64,000 nucleotides of DNA from Dipteris shenzhenensis (Eukaryota; Polypodiophyta; Polypodiopsida; Gleicheniales): assembly GCA_047967505.1 (NCBI GenBank), contig CM106539.1. The stretch is one strand, 5' to 3'. The position numbers were made by a program, and so were the translations under genes. Every line of letters begins with the position of its first letter. Position 1 is the first letter of the stretch. Positions 1-12,089 of the stretch are shown here, in pieces. The notes beneath the pieces were generated by a model that saw only the letters and a program-made list of their open reading frames with translations, was not told where the DNA came from and did not search any database.

Positions 1-694
1 TGGCTTGATGACGATGGCATTTGCTTCTTTGCTTGGTGTAGCTTCATGCATGATGCTTTGTTCTTCCATGTGCCTTGATGCTTTATGTGTGGATGCCATG
101 CTTCATGCTATGGTCATCTCATGCACTTGTGCTTTTGGCTTGCTTTTTACATCGATGTTTGCATTCATGCTTTGCTTTTCCATTTGTTGCAAAGGTCTTA
201 CCAATTGAATTCTTTCAATATTGGCAGTGTCTAATTGCATACAATGATTTTGATCTGACAGGCGCCTAGAGCTCGAAAAGACGATCACTTTTCCTTTTTG
301 GAGCGTGTGCAAATTCTTCTTGGGTTGCAAGTTATGGCTTGTTGAATTTTTGTGAAGAAGAGGGGGCCTTGATGATGTGGCATAGGCATTCATATGCTGC
401 TTGCAGGTTCTCTTGAAGGCTTCTCACTGAAACCCAAGCATTCAAACACTCTAGAAAAGCCTCTCTCAGCATTTTTGGCACAGATTTTGAAATGTGAGCA
501 CCATGGGAAGGAACTCGGACACAGAGTTAGTCCCCAAAACAGTATCTCTCTCTGATTTCAAAAAAGGCTCACTCAGAATGAATCTCTCTAATTGAAGAAC
601 TCTCGAGATCTAAAACTAATCTTACATTCTAGAACTAATCTAGAGAACTACTAATGAGCTAAACTAGGAGAGCTAAACCTATGCTCTGATACCA
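1..694 (-). mobile_element. Internal region of non-autonomous LTR retrotransposon, copy A
   Basis: Read on the minus strand, this follows directly on the LTR at 695-1042. Positions 681-694 give TGGTATCAGAGCAT, the initiator-Met tRNA primer-binding site usual in plant Copia elements. About 275 bp of leader follow. Positions 1 to about 405 then match, in opposite orientation, the segment at about 31,558-31,940. No gag or pol reading frame is visible, so the copy is non-autonomous or deleted. The element runs off the left edge of the window. The Copia relationship is inferred only from the primer-binding site. Confidence 0.7.
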
Positions 695-1042
695 TGACAA
701 AGTGAGGATCCTACTTTCCTAGTCACTAAGACAACATCCTAATACAACACTAATCTACGGAGGATGCAACCTAAGTGCAAGCATAGTGAAGAGAGTGCTC
801 ATGACATGTATCTCAAGTCAATTAGGTTCCAAGATAGATTAACTTGGACTCATAAAGAGAATCTTGAGATAGTGCAAAGTGCTTGATTGATATTCCTTCA
901 AATGAACCTCCCTTTTATAGTTGAGGGTACTTACATCCATTTGCTTGCTCACATGTGGGATATGTCCTCCATGCCATGTGGCAGCTTTCCCTTTGCTCAT
1001 ACCTTTGCTCTACATGTGCTCATGGCACCATAACTCTCAACA
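695..1042 (-). repeat. LTR of copy A element
   Basis: On the minus strand this 348-bp block starts TGTTGAGAG and ends TTGTCA, with the Met-tRNA primer site right after it. It has a TATA-like ACTATAAAAGGG at about 912-925. The start (TGTTGAGA..ATGGTGCCATGAG) and the downstream half match the LTR at 32,164-32,416. No second LTR lies inside the window. Confidence 0.75.
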
Positions 1043-1129
1043 TGATTCCAACATCCAAACTGCTTCCTGAGTTACCTATTCACCTACCAACTGATAGGGA
1101 ATCAATGCGCTTTAAATTGTTATGACATC

Positions 1130-1365
1130 CTATCCCAAATCCACCATCCCCAAGCATCTTGTTTGGGAGAAACCGTATGTTGCATGAGCAAGCTCCTTGT
1201 AAGTAAACGTCATCTTCAGGAAACAACCAACTGAATCCGCCAGGATTTGCTCAAAATCCACGGTTGAATCATGTTGAAGAAATAAACGATTGCTGGCTAT
1301 CTGAATTTTGCAACAACTGTAGATGCCCCTATGATGAGGATTGTGATTTAAAGCAAAGAGCACCC
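1130..1365 (-). pseudogene. Receptor-like kinase fragment (juxtamembrane and glycine-rich loop)
   Basis: The minus-strand frame reads FTYKELAHATYGFS, the typical juxtamembrane entry of plant receptor-like kinases. A single-base slip then puts the expected glycine-rich loop LGDGGFG into the neighbouring frame. The similarity stops at about 1,130, so no kinase core follows. Upstream residues (HDSTVDFEQILADS) are not recognisable. It is a broken fragment lying just outside the LTR at 695-1042. Which RLK subfamily it came from cannot be told from so short a piece. Confidence 0.55.
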
Positions 1366-2339
1366 ATCAATGTAATAGACATCACCTCAAAAGTAATAAT
1401 TTGCTGCCCATTTTCCAATGTGCAAGCATGAGTGACAAACAACGAATGTATCTTACAACAGCCCAGAATTGTATTTGTTAAAGTTTCTTATCTATCTTAC
1501 AAATGGAAAATACCTACATATTTTCCAATGTGCGCCGACATGTTGTGTCATGCTGATATAACGTATGTTGAAATTGCCATCTTGAATGTCTTGGACTTCA
1601 ATATATTTGACCAATGAACACCAATCATCGTCACTCAAAACGGTACCTAGTCTTATCAGATTAACACTCACTAGTGTGGTGGGCATGTGGGGTTATGAAT
1701 AATATTGCACACAATTAGTTTTGGGAGCTACAAATGATTACTTCAATGTTGATGCGCTTCCATAAGGACCTGCGCTCCAATCATTTATGCAATGATGACA
1801 GCCACATGGAAAAGCATTTGTATTGGCCCATGCAACTTACAGAGTCTCCACCCCAAATGCAATAGCAAGCATGTTTCTCAATAAGAATTTGACTAAGATC
1901 ATGTGATATCTTGGATTGACTCCTCTAGTGTTGCAAAAATGGATCCACATAAGGGAGATGCCCATGACAGCCACACTCAAATTTAGGAAGGCAAATGCAC
2001 CTAGAAGTTGAGGATTGAGAGGGTTGATGGAGGACAATGATGGAGATGGCGATGGTGACCTGTGTCCTTCGCAATCTAGGCTCCCTCTCCTTCCTCTCAG
2101 ACCTAAGTATGGCTCCCTTCCTCCAACCTTTTTCGTCTCACTCAACTCTCACTTTGCCACATACGACACTCATAGAGAATCCCTTGTTCTGCATGCATGA
2201 TGTGATAGTGGGGCTGCACTCCTTCAACCTTGTTGCAAAGAGAATACTTCGGTTGTGACTTTACTGATCTCACATCCTTCCCTCCACTAGTTGACAACTT
2301 TCTTGCTTCACCTCAGCAGAATGTCAGAGACAAAAGAGA
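1366..2339. other. No recognised gene
   Basis: A minus-strand open frame at 1,837-2,145 has one hydrophobic stretch (AFAFLNLSVAVMGISLMWI) that could be a membrane segment. Another at 1,492-1,686 is unidentified. Both lie upstream of the kinase fragment in its reading direction and could be its ruined 5' part, but I see no family motif to support that. Confidence 0.3.
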
Positions 2340-5300
2340 AAATCTGGGCTTCCCCTAGTGGTTCCCAAGAAGGAACCCAAAGAGGAATCCAAAGAGGAAC
2401 CGGTGAATGAGGAAATGCCTTTACCTTATCAGGCCGTGGAGGAAGCATTCTGGGAAAGTCAGGTCATGGTTCTCTCAACTTTGGAGCAACAGCTCCTAGC
2501 CACACTAGACAAGCTTCAGCACACCCATCTCCTCGCATGCAGGGGCTTTCCACAATAGAGAAGAGGGGGCTTCTTCTTATCCCCCTTCAAAGAAACAAAA
2601 AACCTTTTGGTAGCTTTCGGACAAGCAGGAGTACAAGAAGCGAGGCAGGGGTCCTAGACCATAGCTGTGAAGCCATCCCAAGAAGATGATCCACCATCCT
2701 CCAAGAACTCCCACAAAGCTAACGCCCCCTCCGCCGATGGCACAAAGTTAGGAAACTAAGAACCTAAAGCTCCATGAGGCATTCAAAAGCCAAGCTCAAG
2801 TCTTCCAACAGAGAGGATGTCTATTGAACCCGGTAAAGCTATCTTTGCACAAGTTGATGAAGATCTACATGACGAATCTTCCTCTTCCCCCTCAACCAGA
2901 TAAAGATATAGGGTTTAAAGGTAAGCCAACAACCACTGCTCACAGCAAGAGGAGACTATCTACAGCCAACGGTCTGACTGCGCATGCAAGTATCCCAAAC
3001 CCCAAGGCCAAAAAGGGGCAAGAAAAGCATGGTAAGTAAACCCATTTCTTTCTTGTCCCTGAATGTTCATGGTCTCACTAACCCTAATAGGGTAGGTATA
3101 CTGGCCACTTGGTTGAGAGATAGTTCTCTTTCTTCAACTTTTTTGTCTTTACAAGAGGTTAAAACAATAGCAGAAGCTATAGACGCATGACTCAAGTGTA
3201 TTGATAAGAGGAGGACTTGGTTTGCCAGCTCCCATGAGGAAGGTAGAGGTGGGTGTGCAATTGGAATTTTGTCACACTATGCCCAAAGCATGCTAGATGT
3301 TGTTGACACTAACAATAGATGGATTCTGTTGAAATGCTTTCTTAAAATAATCAAGTTCTCGTTAGTGTCATTGTATGCACCTACAAGCTATCATGAGAGA
3401 TGTACTACATGACAGTCATTATCTAATCTAGGGGATAAGATTGTGTTGATAGGTGACTTTAACATGGTTGAAGAAGCTATGATAGATGGCTGGGTAAAGG
3501 TAACACATTAAGAGGTTCTAAGCTTCATTCATGGAGTGACCTCAAAGAGTCTCTTTAGTTGGTTAGCACAATATGTACAGGGGACTTCACTTGGTCCAAT
3601 AGGTAGATTGGGGAGACAAGGAGAGAAGCACGACTTGACAGAGCTTATCTTTCTTAGACTCTCCTCTAAGCTACTTCTAGTTACAAAAGTACCGTCTACT
3701 CCACATTTGTAATTTTTTATCACAAACCGTTGTTTCTTTAGTGCGACTTTGGTTCAAGAACTAGAGCCTCATCTTGGTTTAAGGAGGTTGATCCCACCCT
3801 TTTCCAGCTAGGTACAATACAAGCCAAAGTGAAGTAGCTGTGGACTACTCCTAGACACAATGATGAATCAGCGGTAGTTGACTTTTGGATTCGGAATGTC
3901 CTTAAAACACAGGAAGTTCTAAAGTAGGCCAGAAAGCTCAGGGACAAAGTCTGCCATTTGAGACTAGATGCTGTCGAGAAGAGTCTCAATATGCTTGAAG
4001 CCTAGGTGTGTGGTGGAGATACTCAAGCACAAATCGACCTTTGACTTGCCAAGAGTGAACTAGCCAGACGGGAAAGCATAAGGTATTCCTCAACTAGATT
4101 ATACACCAGAAGATGGTGGGCATGTAAACTTGACAGGACCAACAAAGAAACGTCAAGCTCATTCGCAGGAAGAGATCTTTAGAGGAAATTTATTTCCTCG
4201 AAGTCAGCACAAATAGCTGGGTGCAATCCAACACTAAAAACGGAGACTTCATTTGTGAGCATTTTAAGAACCTGCTGTCAAGGACTATGCAATCAGATGA
4301 TGTTGTAGGTCAAGCAAGGCACATATGCCAGTTTGCAAGATAAGGAGTAGTCATCACAAGTCTAGACCATCAGAGCTTAGAGGCCCCTCTTACTCTTGAA
4401 GAACTCAAGGAAGCACTCTAGTAATGAAAGATGGCAAAACCCCTGGAGAGGACTCTTTACCGATACAATTTTACAAGATCTTCTGGGATTGGTGGATAGG
4501 CCCCAGACTTCTGGAGATGTGGCAAAAAAGTATCTCTACTTCTTATCTTTGTGATCACCTAAATAGTGGAATAATCAAGCTGATTCCAAAAGAAGGAAGA
4601 AAGTATTTGATTAAAAACCGGAGACCTCTTACTATGCTTAACTACAACTGCTGCAGCTACAAAATCTTTGCCAAAGCTTTAGCACTAAGAAATCAGCACA
4701 AGATGGACATATGGATTTTGCAGGAATAGAAGGGTCTCATAAAAGGAAGGCACCTCTTGGAGGCTATTGTAAATATCTTGGAAGGGTGTGAGCTTGCTAG
4801 GGGGTTGAGTCAAGATATTTGCTTCATCAAAATAGATTTTGATAAAGCTTATGCTAGGCTTGATTGGGATTTCCTAATGCAATCCATGAAAGACATGGGC
4901 CAAATTTCATCTTTGTGGTCAAACTTGTGCTTTCCAATGCCTCAGCCAAGGATTGCATTAACGGTGAGATGTCCTCACCTTTCTCGTTGAGAAGATCCAT
5001 TAGGAAAGGCTACCCCATTGCCCCTCTCCTCTATGCTATAGCAGCTAATGATTTGGGCTGGTTGCTCATAGAAAAATCTTCAGAGGGAACAATCAAAAAA
5101 ATGGAGTTGCCTACTGGAAAGTAGATGGCTATACAATAATTCATAGATGACACTAATCTTATGCCTAGAAACACCACACAGGATGTGAGCGAAGTTATGG
5201 AATGTCTAGATACATATTGTCTAGCCTCAGGTGCTCTCATCAATCATAAAAAAACAAGATATTGCACTCTCAACACGGAAAGACACAAGATGAGCTAGAT

Positions 5301-6891
5301 CGCCTGGACTATCAACAACTGATCAATAAAGGCACTATGTTTAGGCTGCTCGACATACCCATAAGCTTCGAAGAGTCCATGAAGGAATGATGGATTTCAA
5401 GCAAATCTGGTGGAAGAAGAATGGTTATCAACCATTGCTTGTACCCCATTACCATTTTCTACCTATCTTCTTGGCATCCAAGTCAGGTTGGTTTGGACAA
5501 GCTTATCTCCAAATTCATATCTTTTTTATGGGGAGGAACTAGCAGAATCGCCAAATTGAGATGGAATTTTTGCACCCGACCCAAGAGTGAAGGAGGACCT
5601 GGGGTAGTAGACATCAAACAAGCAGCTGTGAAGTTGGCTGCTATGTGGATTCTCAAAGTCCTATTAAGCCCTAAACTTGATTGGGCTACACTGCTAGCAT
5701 GGAACGTCAAACATATTCGACCTATCAGAGCTAAGAGGTAGGAAAAATACCCAATTTTGTCTATTGTTTTCTATTGTGAACCCTACTCAACCAAAGGAAG
5801 TGACTTATGGAAATCTCTGTGGAGGGCACTTGAATCAATCAAAACACAATTGTGCTTCTCCGAGAAATGCTCTTATACGAGGCTGGACTCTATGTGGGCT
5901 TCTACAATACATAGAAATGCTTTACTTAGCAACACTAACTTTGAAAGAGCCTTCTTCCTTTTCAACAAGGGCCTCCAATCTTGGGGACAGTTGTGGCAAA
6001 GGGATCAATTCAGATGAAAGACTTTGCTAGAAATCAAGAGGGAGTTCAAACTTACCAATCAAGATGCGTTGTTTGTACTAAGCCCCCTATCCACTAGACG
6101 CACAGTGGATAGGGGGCTCGGTACTTAACTATGCCTTAGAGTTTAGCTCCCATCTGCTTCATGTACATACACCCTATGAGTATATTGAGGATATGATCCC
6201 TCTCTTAAATTCCCGGTGGAACACCTCCACCTCGGTGCTTTGCTAGAAGTGGAGATTTTGCTATATTTGGTCTAAAGCCATTCTGGAGAAGACGTCAACC
6301 CTGCTCTGGCTTGTAATGCTTAAGGTTGTTTGGACAAATGCAAGGGGGCTGAGGATTGGAAAAGGTGATGGCAAGTGTCGACGCTATCTAGGATCTCAAG
6401 AAGATGTTTTTCACATATTTGTGGCATGCCTGTCAATTAGGAAGGTCTGGAAAAAAGTGAAGTTACAGCTACATGAGCCAGCCAACTGGAAAGCAATTCT
6501 GCTTGGGGATACATCTAAAGTCAAACACACATGATGGGCACTCATGTGGGCACATGCATTGTGGTTTGTTTGGATTTCCATGAATGAATTTCAAATTAAA
6601 GCGAATAGTACTGATGTAGAATCTATGTTTTTTGAATGCTTAGTAGGCATCTCGAACCTATGATAGTGATCTCGAACTATTCTTCACGGAGATCAAGAGC
6701 CACAAACAAGAGCACCTTAAGACCTTCAACCAAGAGTGCCACTTCAAGGGATCCATCTACTATGAAACTGACTCGGACTGATCTGGTTATGGAGTATCAA
6801 CTGGATGTTTTGAGTTGTGCAGATTTGCTATTAAAACTATAATCTTGTGAGCATAAATGTATATCTTATGAATTGCTTAAAAAAGAAAAAA
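2340..6891 (+). mobile_element. Decayed L1-type LINE (non-LTR retrotransposon)
   Basis: The order of parts is that of a plant L1-clade LINE. There is a possible ORF1 remnant (2,340-3,020, acidic and basic, unrecognised). An apurinic-type endonuclease starts at ATG 3,029 with SLNVHGLTNPNR, then LQEVK, SLYAPTSYHERC and IGDFNMVE. Reverse transcriptase follows at 4,385-5,300 with GKTPGEDSLP, LIPKEGRKYLIKN, IKIDFDKAYARLDW and the catalytic box as FIDDTNL. The distal region holds FLWGGTSRI, the GGPGVVD block and, near 6,380-6,450, QEDVFHIFVAC, which resembles the zf-RVT end. Many stops and frameshifts make it inactive. An A-rich stretch at 6,878-6,891 may be the tail. Confidence 0.85.
6075..6124. 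repeat. Perfect hairpin inside the LINE
   Basis: AGCCCCCTATCCACT (6,081-6,095) and its exact reverse complement (6,104-6,118) are separated by eight bases. After a 2-bp mismatch, GTAC on each side (6,075-6,078 and 6,121-6,124) extends the pairing. Confidence 0.85.
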
Positions 6892-8446
6892 GGAAGGCAA
6901 TGAAGGCAGAGGCAAGGAGAGTCGAGCATGCTAACAGAAGGGCGAAACGAGAGTCTTGGTCATTCCAGAGGAGGGAGAGGCGAGGAAAGCCGAGGAGGGA
7001 GGCACAGAGGAGGTAGAAGAGGAGGAGGAAGGGTTTGTCCCCTTGCTGTTGTAGATCACCAGATTTTCTTTGTTTCGCAACATGCACATGTAACCTTTCC
7101 CCTTCTAACTAAATGACACCCACATAGGCTAATCAACAGCTACTTCATCGTGGGTTGAATTACTAGTTGAGTACAGCCCCAGAATGTTACCCTGCTCCAT
7201 GATCAACTTGTAGCCATTGTACATGATGTACTAATGGAGCTCCAAGGATTCTCTACTTTTCAACGAGCTTTTTCAACGAGCTTGGACCCATGAGTAGTCT
7301 TGCAAGAAGGGTTGCACCTATATTATAGCATGGCTGAAACCATTGATGGCATATTCACATTTAACACTGATCCGTTCCTTACCCTTTTGAAAGCATACCC
7401 AAGTAGATTGTTGAAAGGAGGCCATCTCACTAAGATGGCAAACAACTAGGGTTTGAGGCCGATGCTCCTTAGCACAGATGGCATCATGGACCAAAGACTT
7501 GCACATTATGTTCCGTAATGGAATGCCGATTGCAATGCTTCTCAGGGCAAAAGAAGGCAAAGCGCAAATTCTAGCTAGGACGAAAGGCAATTGCACAATT
7601 ACACATCTTTGTGATCTGTAAATTTTGTGTGGGAGTGTCTCTTAGCAATCTTGATAGGAGGACTTACATCATTAAAATGGAGACAGGCAGAAGGAGATCT
7701 CAACACCCCTTCATGAAATGTATGGTTGCCTGTAGGGCACATGGCAACCATGAACGTTTAATACAAAACTCCAAAAGGATGTCATCTTCTTTCTCTTCCT
7801 AGGTAGAAATATGTTCTCACATCACATCACTCAAGCTTCAATCTTCCTCTTTCTCTTGCAACGAGTCCACACTTGTGAGCGAGAGACAGAGACAAAAACA
7901 AAGCTAGTGAGTTACGTACGGATATGTCATCTAGCATGACAATCAAAAGAAAAAAAAGATGAATCACACGTCATTCAATAGGGCTCCCCAAAATAAATGG
8001 GGAGGCGAAGGGGGGGCTAACGAGTGGTGGAGTGAGGGAAGCTAAGAGAGAGAGAAAGAGAGAGACTAATGGTAGAGTGAGGGAAGCTAAGAGAGAGAAT
8101 GGGGAGGCTAAGGGTAGGTGGGGGCTAGGGACGAGTGGTGGAGTAAGGGAAGTTGAGAGAGAGAGAGAGAGAGAGAGAGAAACTCAAAATAGTTAGTTGT
8201 GCATAATCGCCCCATTTATTGGGTTGACAGCTTTAACAAAGGCCAATGAGAAAAATCGAGGAGCTATGAAATTTAAAAACTCCCCTATTTTAGCTTTGCC
8301 AAAGTAGAACCATTGCTAAGGCTACCCTGTAAGGGTAGGCCAACAAGATGAATGATATGTATCATTCAATAGGCCTACCCAAGAGGAGGAAGAAAGAGAG
8401 AGAAAGGAAGAGAGGGAGTCTAGACTCAGAGGAAGGGGGGCGAGGG

Positions 8447-8489
<43 letters not shown>

Positions 8490-8611
8490 GAGGAGGGGAC
8501 TAAAAATGTGGAGAGAGAGGAGATCTCTAGAGTTCTACCAAGTGTTGCCAATCCCGTTTTGTGGTACTTAACCGTTACGTGGGAAGAATGAAGAAAAAAG
8601 AAAAATTCATA
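6892..8611. other. No gene; GA-rich repeats
   Basis: The first part (6,890-7,030) is purine-rich. From about 8,012 to 8,182, three diverged copies of a unit carrying GGAGTGAGGGAAGCTAAG end in GA runs. A longer (GA)n tract lies at about 8,449-8,487. Open frames across these tracts are low-complexity artefacts. Nothing else is recognisable. Confidence 0.6.
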
Positions 8612-8925
8612 CTCTATGCTATTGGGTAGGCCTTGGCTCCATGCTACAAAAGCTAAGCAGGATTGGGGAGCTAAGAGGATTACTGTCAAGAAGGGAAAGA
8701 AAAAGTACAAGACAAATCTGACCTCAAAGGGTACTCTTCCTAGACACATGCAACCCATAGAGGTGGAGGGAGTTAATATGGTAGCAGAGTTAGAAGAGAA
8801 TGAAGAGGATTGTTTTCTAAGGGGAAACCCTTCATTGGTACCATTGTTTAAAGTAGATGTGGTAGGCATTTTACAAAAATACACAAATCATAAGAAGATT
8901 GATTCGGATACAAATTCGACTGTGT
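8612..8925 (+). pseudogene. Gypsy protease-region fragment
   Basis: The frame contains LLGRPWLHATKAKQDWGA followed by a lysine-rich stretch. This block follows the retropepsin fold in many plant Ty3/Gypsy polyproteins. It is the part expected shortly upstream of the reverse transcriptase found from 12,090. The two are on the same strand and are separated by 3.1 kb of non-coding AT-rich DNA, so they may be one element split by an insertion. The aspartate active site upstream is not visible. Confidence 0.6.
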
Positions 8926-11900
8926 AGAGCAGCAAGCCAGGGAGGATTACTAAAAAGTGAGCGAAAAGAACTGAGCAAAGTAATTAAACCGAGCAACAAA
9001 AAACGAGCAAACCATCCATTATAGAGACATTATCAATTCATAGATATAATTCAAGCTCAATTAATCTAACCAAAAAGTCTACCTTTCCTCCTCCTTTGCT
9101 CAAACATATAAACCTTTATTGAAAGTTGTTGGCACCTCTCTTGCCTCCTAGCCTCCTATTGCCCATTGTAGCTACCTTTCTTTATCACCTCTTGCCTCTA
9201 GGAATGGAATATTCATTTCTTTACACCTATTCCTCATTTAGAACAAATGGTAGAAGCACTAAAAGCCCTCATTTCTTGATGTTTTTCCTAATCTCTTCTC
9301 TTTTTATTGTGACTTTGCATGACTTTGAAAAGAAAATTTTCTTTTGCCTTTTGCATCATAAATAAAATAAAAAACTAGAGGGAATTTTGTTGCATTATAA
9401 GGATATCCAATTTTTAAAAACATTACTTAGCATCCATAGTCATGTAACCCTTATCATCTACACCATTTCAAGGTCAAGTTTTAACATGAAGCTTGAGGGG
9501 TGGTAGAGATAGCATATTAATATGATGTGCAGAGATGGTCCTAGAAGGCTCTAAATCTTTGCTTGCAGAGGCCATAACTGTTGCTATAGACCTCTAACCG
9601 AGATGATGTAAAAACCAAAATTGTATTAATCAAGCTCATATAGACCATTACAAGGTCATATTTCAACATTAAGCTTGAGGGGTGGTAGAGACTGTGTATT
9701 AATATGTGCTATAGAATGTTCCTAAGAGGCCCAAAATCTCGCTTGCAAAGGCCATAACTTTGGCTACATACCTTTGATCGAGATGATTTAAAAACCAAAA
9801 TTGTAATAATCAAGCTCATCAACACATTCCAAGGTCATATTTCATCATAAAGCTTGAGGGGTGGTGGAGGCCGCGTATTAATACGCGGTATAGAATGATC
9901 TCAAAATGCATGGAATCTCTGCTTGCAGAGGCCATAACTTTTGCTACAGACCTTCGAGCAAGATGATGTAAAAACCAAAATTGTAGTACTCAAGATCTTC
10001 TACAAGTTAAAAGGTAAAATTTCAATATTTAGCATTTATTTTTTATTGTTCATAAGGATACAACAATTATGCAGATTAAATGGGAATGGTATGTGATTTT
10101 TTATCATAGTTTTTTGTTGTGCTTAGGGAGCTTAGGCTCTCAACATCTTTAACCCTAAACTTGATGATGCATGGAAAAATGATTCATTGTTAAATTTGGA
10201 CCAATTAATACTCTTGATTGTTTGAATGTTGGGATTCATTTTGTCATTTTTTTATGAGAGTTCACCTTATGTTAATAAAGAAAATGAGGAGAGCATCAAT
10301 CAAGATCATTAAGGAATTTCTCTTTTTTTTTTGGATATTCATGATTTTTAAATAATGATGATTCTCTATTTCTAATATTGTGAGATTAAATTACATTTTT
10401 GTTACTGATATCATAGAGTTAAAGTTGTTGTGGAAGAGATCACCACTTATATATTTTATCATTTTTCACCTATGGATATCATCGCGTGTCATGGAGACAT
10501 AATTAAGTATTTGGGGATTAAATGTCCATGGGATTGGAATTTTCTAGTGAAAAAAAGCTTGGTGGATGAAAACATCGTAAAGTGGCTAGAAATAGTATGT
10601 CCCGGACACTTGCTATTTGAGTAGTAAAGCACTAATATTTAGATTCTTCTATATTTTCCAATATTAAGAGGTGATTTTTAGCCTCTATAGTATCTTTACT
10701 TTATAAAATGCACAATAAAGTCAAAGATTTTGATTTCTAATTATAGATATTGTGTTTTGTTTTATGCTACATAGCTAAAATAGCATTCCACCTTACCATG
10801 CTTTCACCATGTTGCTTGCATGCAAGTAATGTGTTTCTTGACTTTCCCCCTAGCTTTGAGATGTGTGGAGATGGTACACCTACATGGTACCATCTCACAA
10901 AGGATCATTTAATGTGTGGCATAGTTGTGATTGTAGCAATATGAGATGATCAGATGGTGGCTAGTCCTTATTTCCCATTAGTGATAGGAAATACTTTATT
11001 GTAGTTCTATACTATTTAAGAGTTTAAGCATGGATGCTCTTTATCAATATGACTATTGTATAATTTGCCTATGAATGAGAATGCATTGCATATATAGAAT
11101 GATATATTTGCATGCAATTATTGGAGTGGATCATTGCGTGTTGTTCTAGATAAAATTCTACATGGTTACCTAAACAAGAAGGAGAAGATATGTTGTTTAG
11201 AAAGCTCCTTCCTTTGAATCATTATGCGATGTAAGAGATAAAATGTATTTGATATACTTTCCTCCATGTTGCAAATTATTCCCTAGGGCTTGTTTTTATG
11301 ATGTAATTAAGCCATACACCTCCAATATTTAGTGTATATATATTAAATCTACCTTTGAGAAGTTGGATTTTAAAAAAAGAGTAACTAGTGGACTCATTAT
11401 GAGGCTCGAGGTATAGAAGAAACCTAGAGCATCATCAACCATGCATTTTCAATAAGCATTAAGGGATCCACTAGTTTTTTTAAATGTATTATGATCCTTT
11501 TGTGTCCTCTATGTGGCCTATGAATGGACATGGGATGTGATATTGTACCTCTCATGAGAGAATTCTTGACAAATGGGCATACATGATTCTCTTTTTATAA
11601 TGATACTTTGATTGTGGGTAGTGTTGTCGAGCCCCTTGTGTAGGTTGCTAATGCCAAGAGAGTGGATTGGATCTTATATTAGGATGGTAATGAGTATACT
11701 ATTTAGCCTCTCAAAAACCCATATGATTTACGTATATATGCCCTCATGTGATATTTCATAAATAATAGAATCAATAAATATGATATTTGTTGGTATATGA
11801 AGTACAAATTCTACTATTGTTTATGTAGAAGTCACTTGCCATGCTTTAGGATGAATAGCATTCAGTAGCTTCTTATGTGAAATTCAATTATGATACACAT

Positions 11901-12089
11901 TGTTTAAGAAGAATATTCTACTACTTGAATCATTATGCTGAATTGTGGCTATTTCTTTATTCTAATTGTTGGATACATGTGATGGGTTAAGTCAAATGTC
12001 ATATGTTTATTTTTCTTGCTTGATTTTCATTGATTGCTTCATGAGGCTTGCTCGGTTTTCATTGCTCAAACTAGTGACCACCTCCCAGC
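8926..12089. other. AT-rich insertion-like stretch, no recognised gene
   Basis: No domain-bearing frame is seen. The stretch sits between a Gypsy protease-end fragment and Gypsy reverse transcriptase, which suggests a nested insertion. Its only clear structure is the tandem repeat at 9,463-10,030. Neither edge shows an obvious TG..CA end or target-site duplication. Confidence 0.4.
9463..10030 (+). repeat. Three-copy tandem repeat of about 180 bp
   Basis: Copies start near 9,463, 9,647 and 9,825, with a partial fourth near 10,003. Each carries AAGCTTGAGGGGTGGT, then a palindromic core around TATTAATA, then GCAGAGGCCATAACT or a close variant, then GATGATGTAAAAACCAAAA or a close variant. The copies differ by point changes and small indels. 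Confidence 0.8.

Noticed and set aside
8426-8884. 152-codon minus-strand frame with a Ser/Leu run
   Set aside because: It runs through a (GA)n tract, which creates the repeated SLSLS, and overlaps the Gypsy protease fragment on the other strand.
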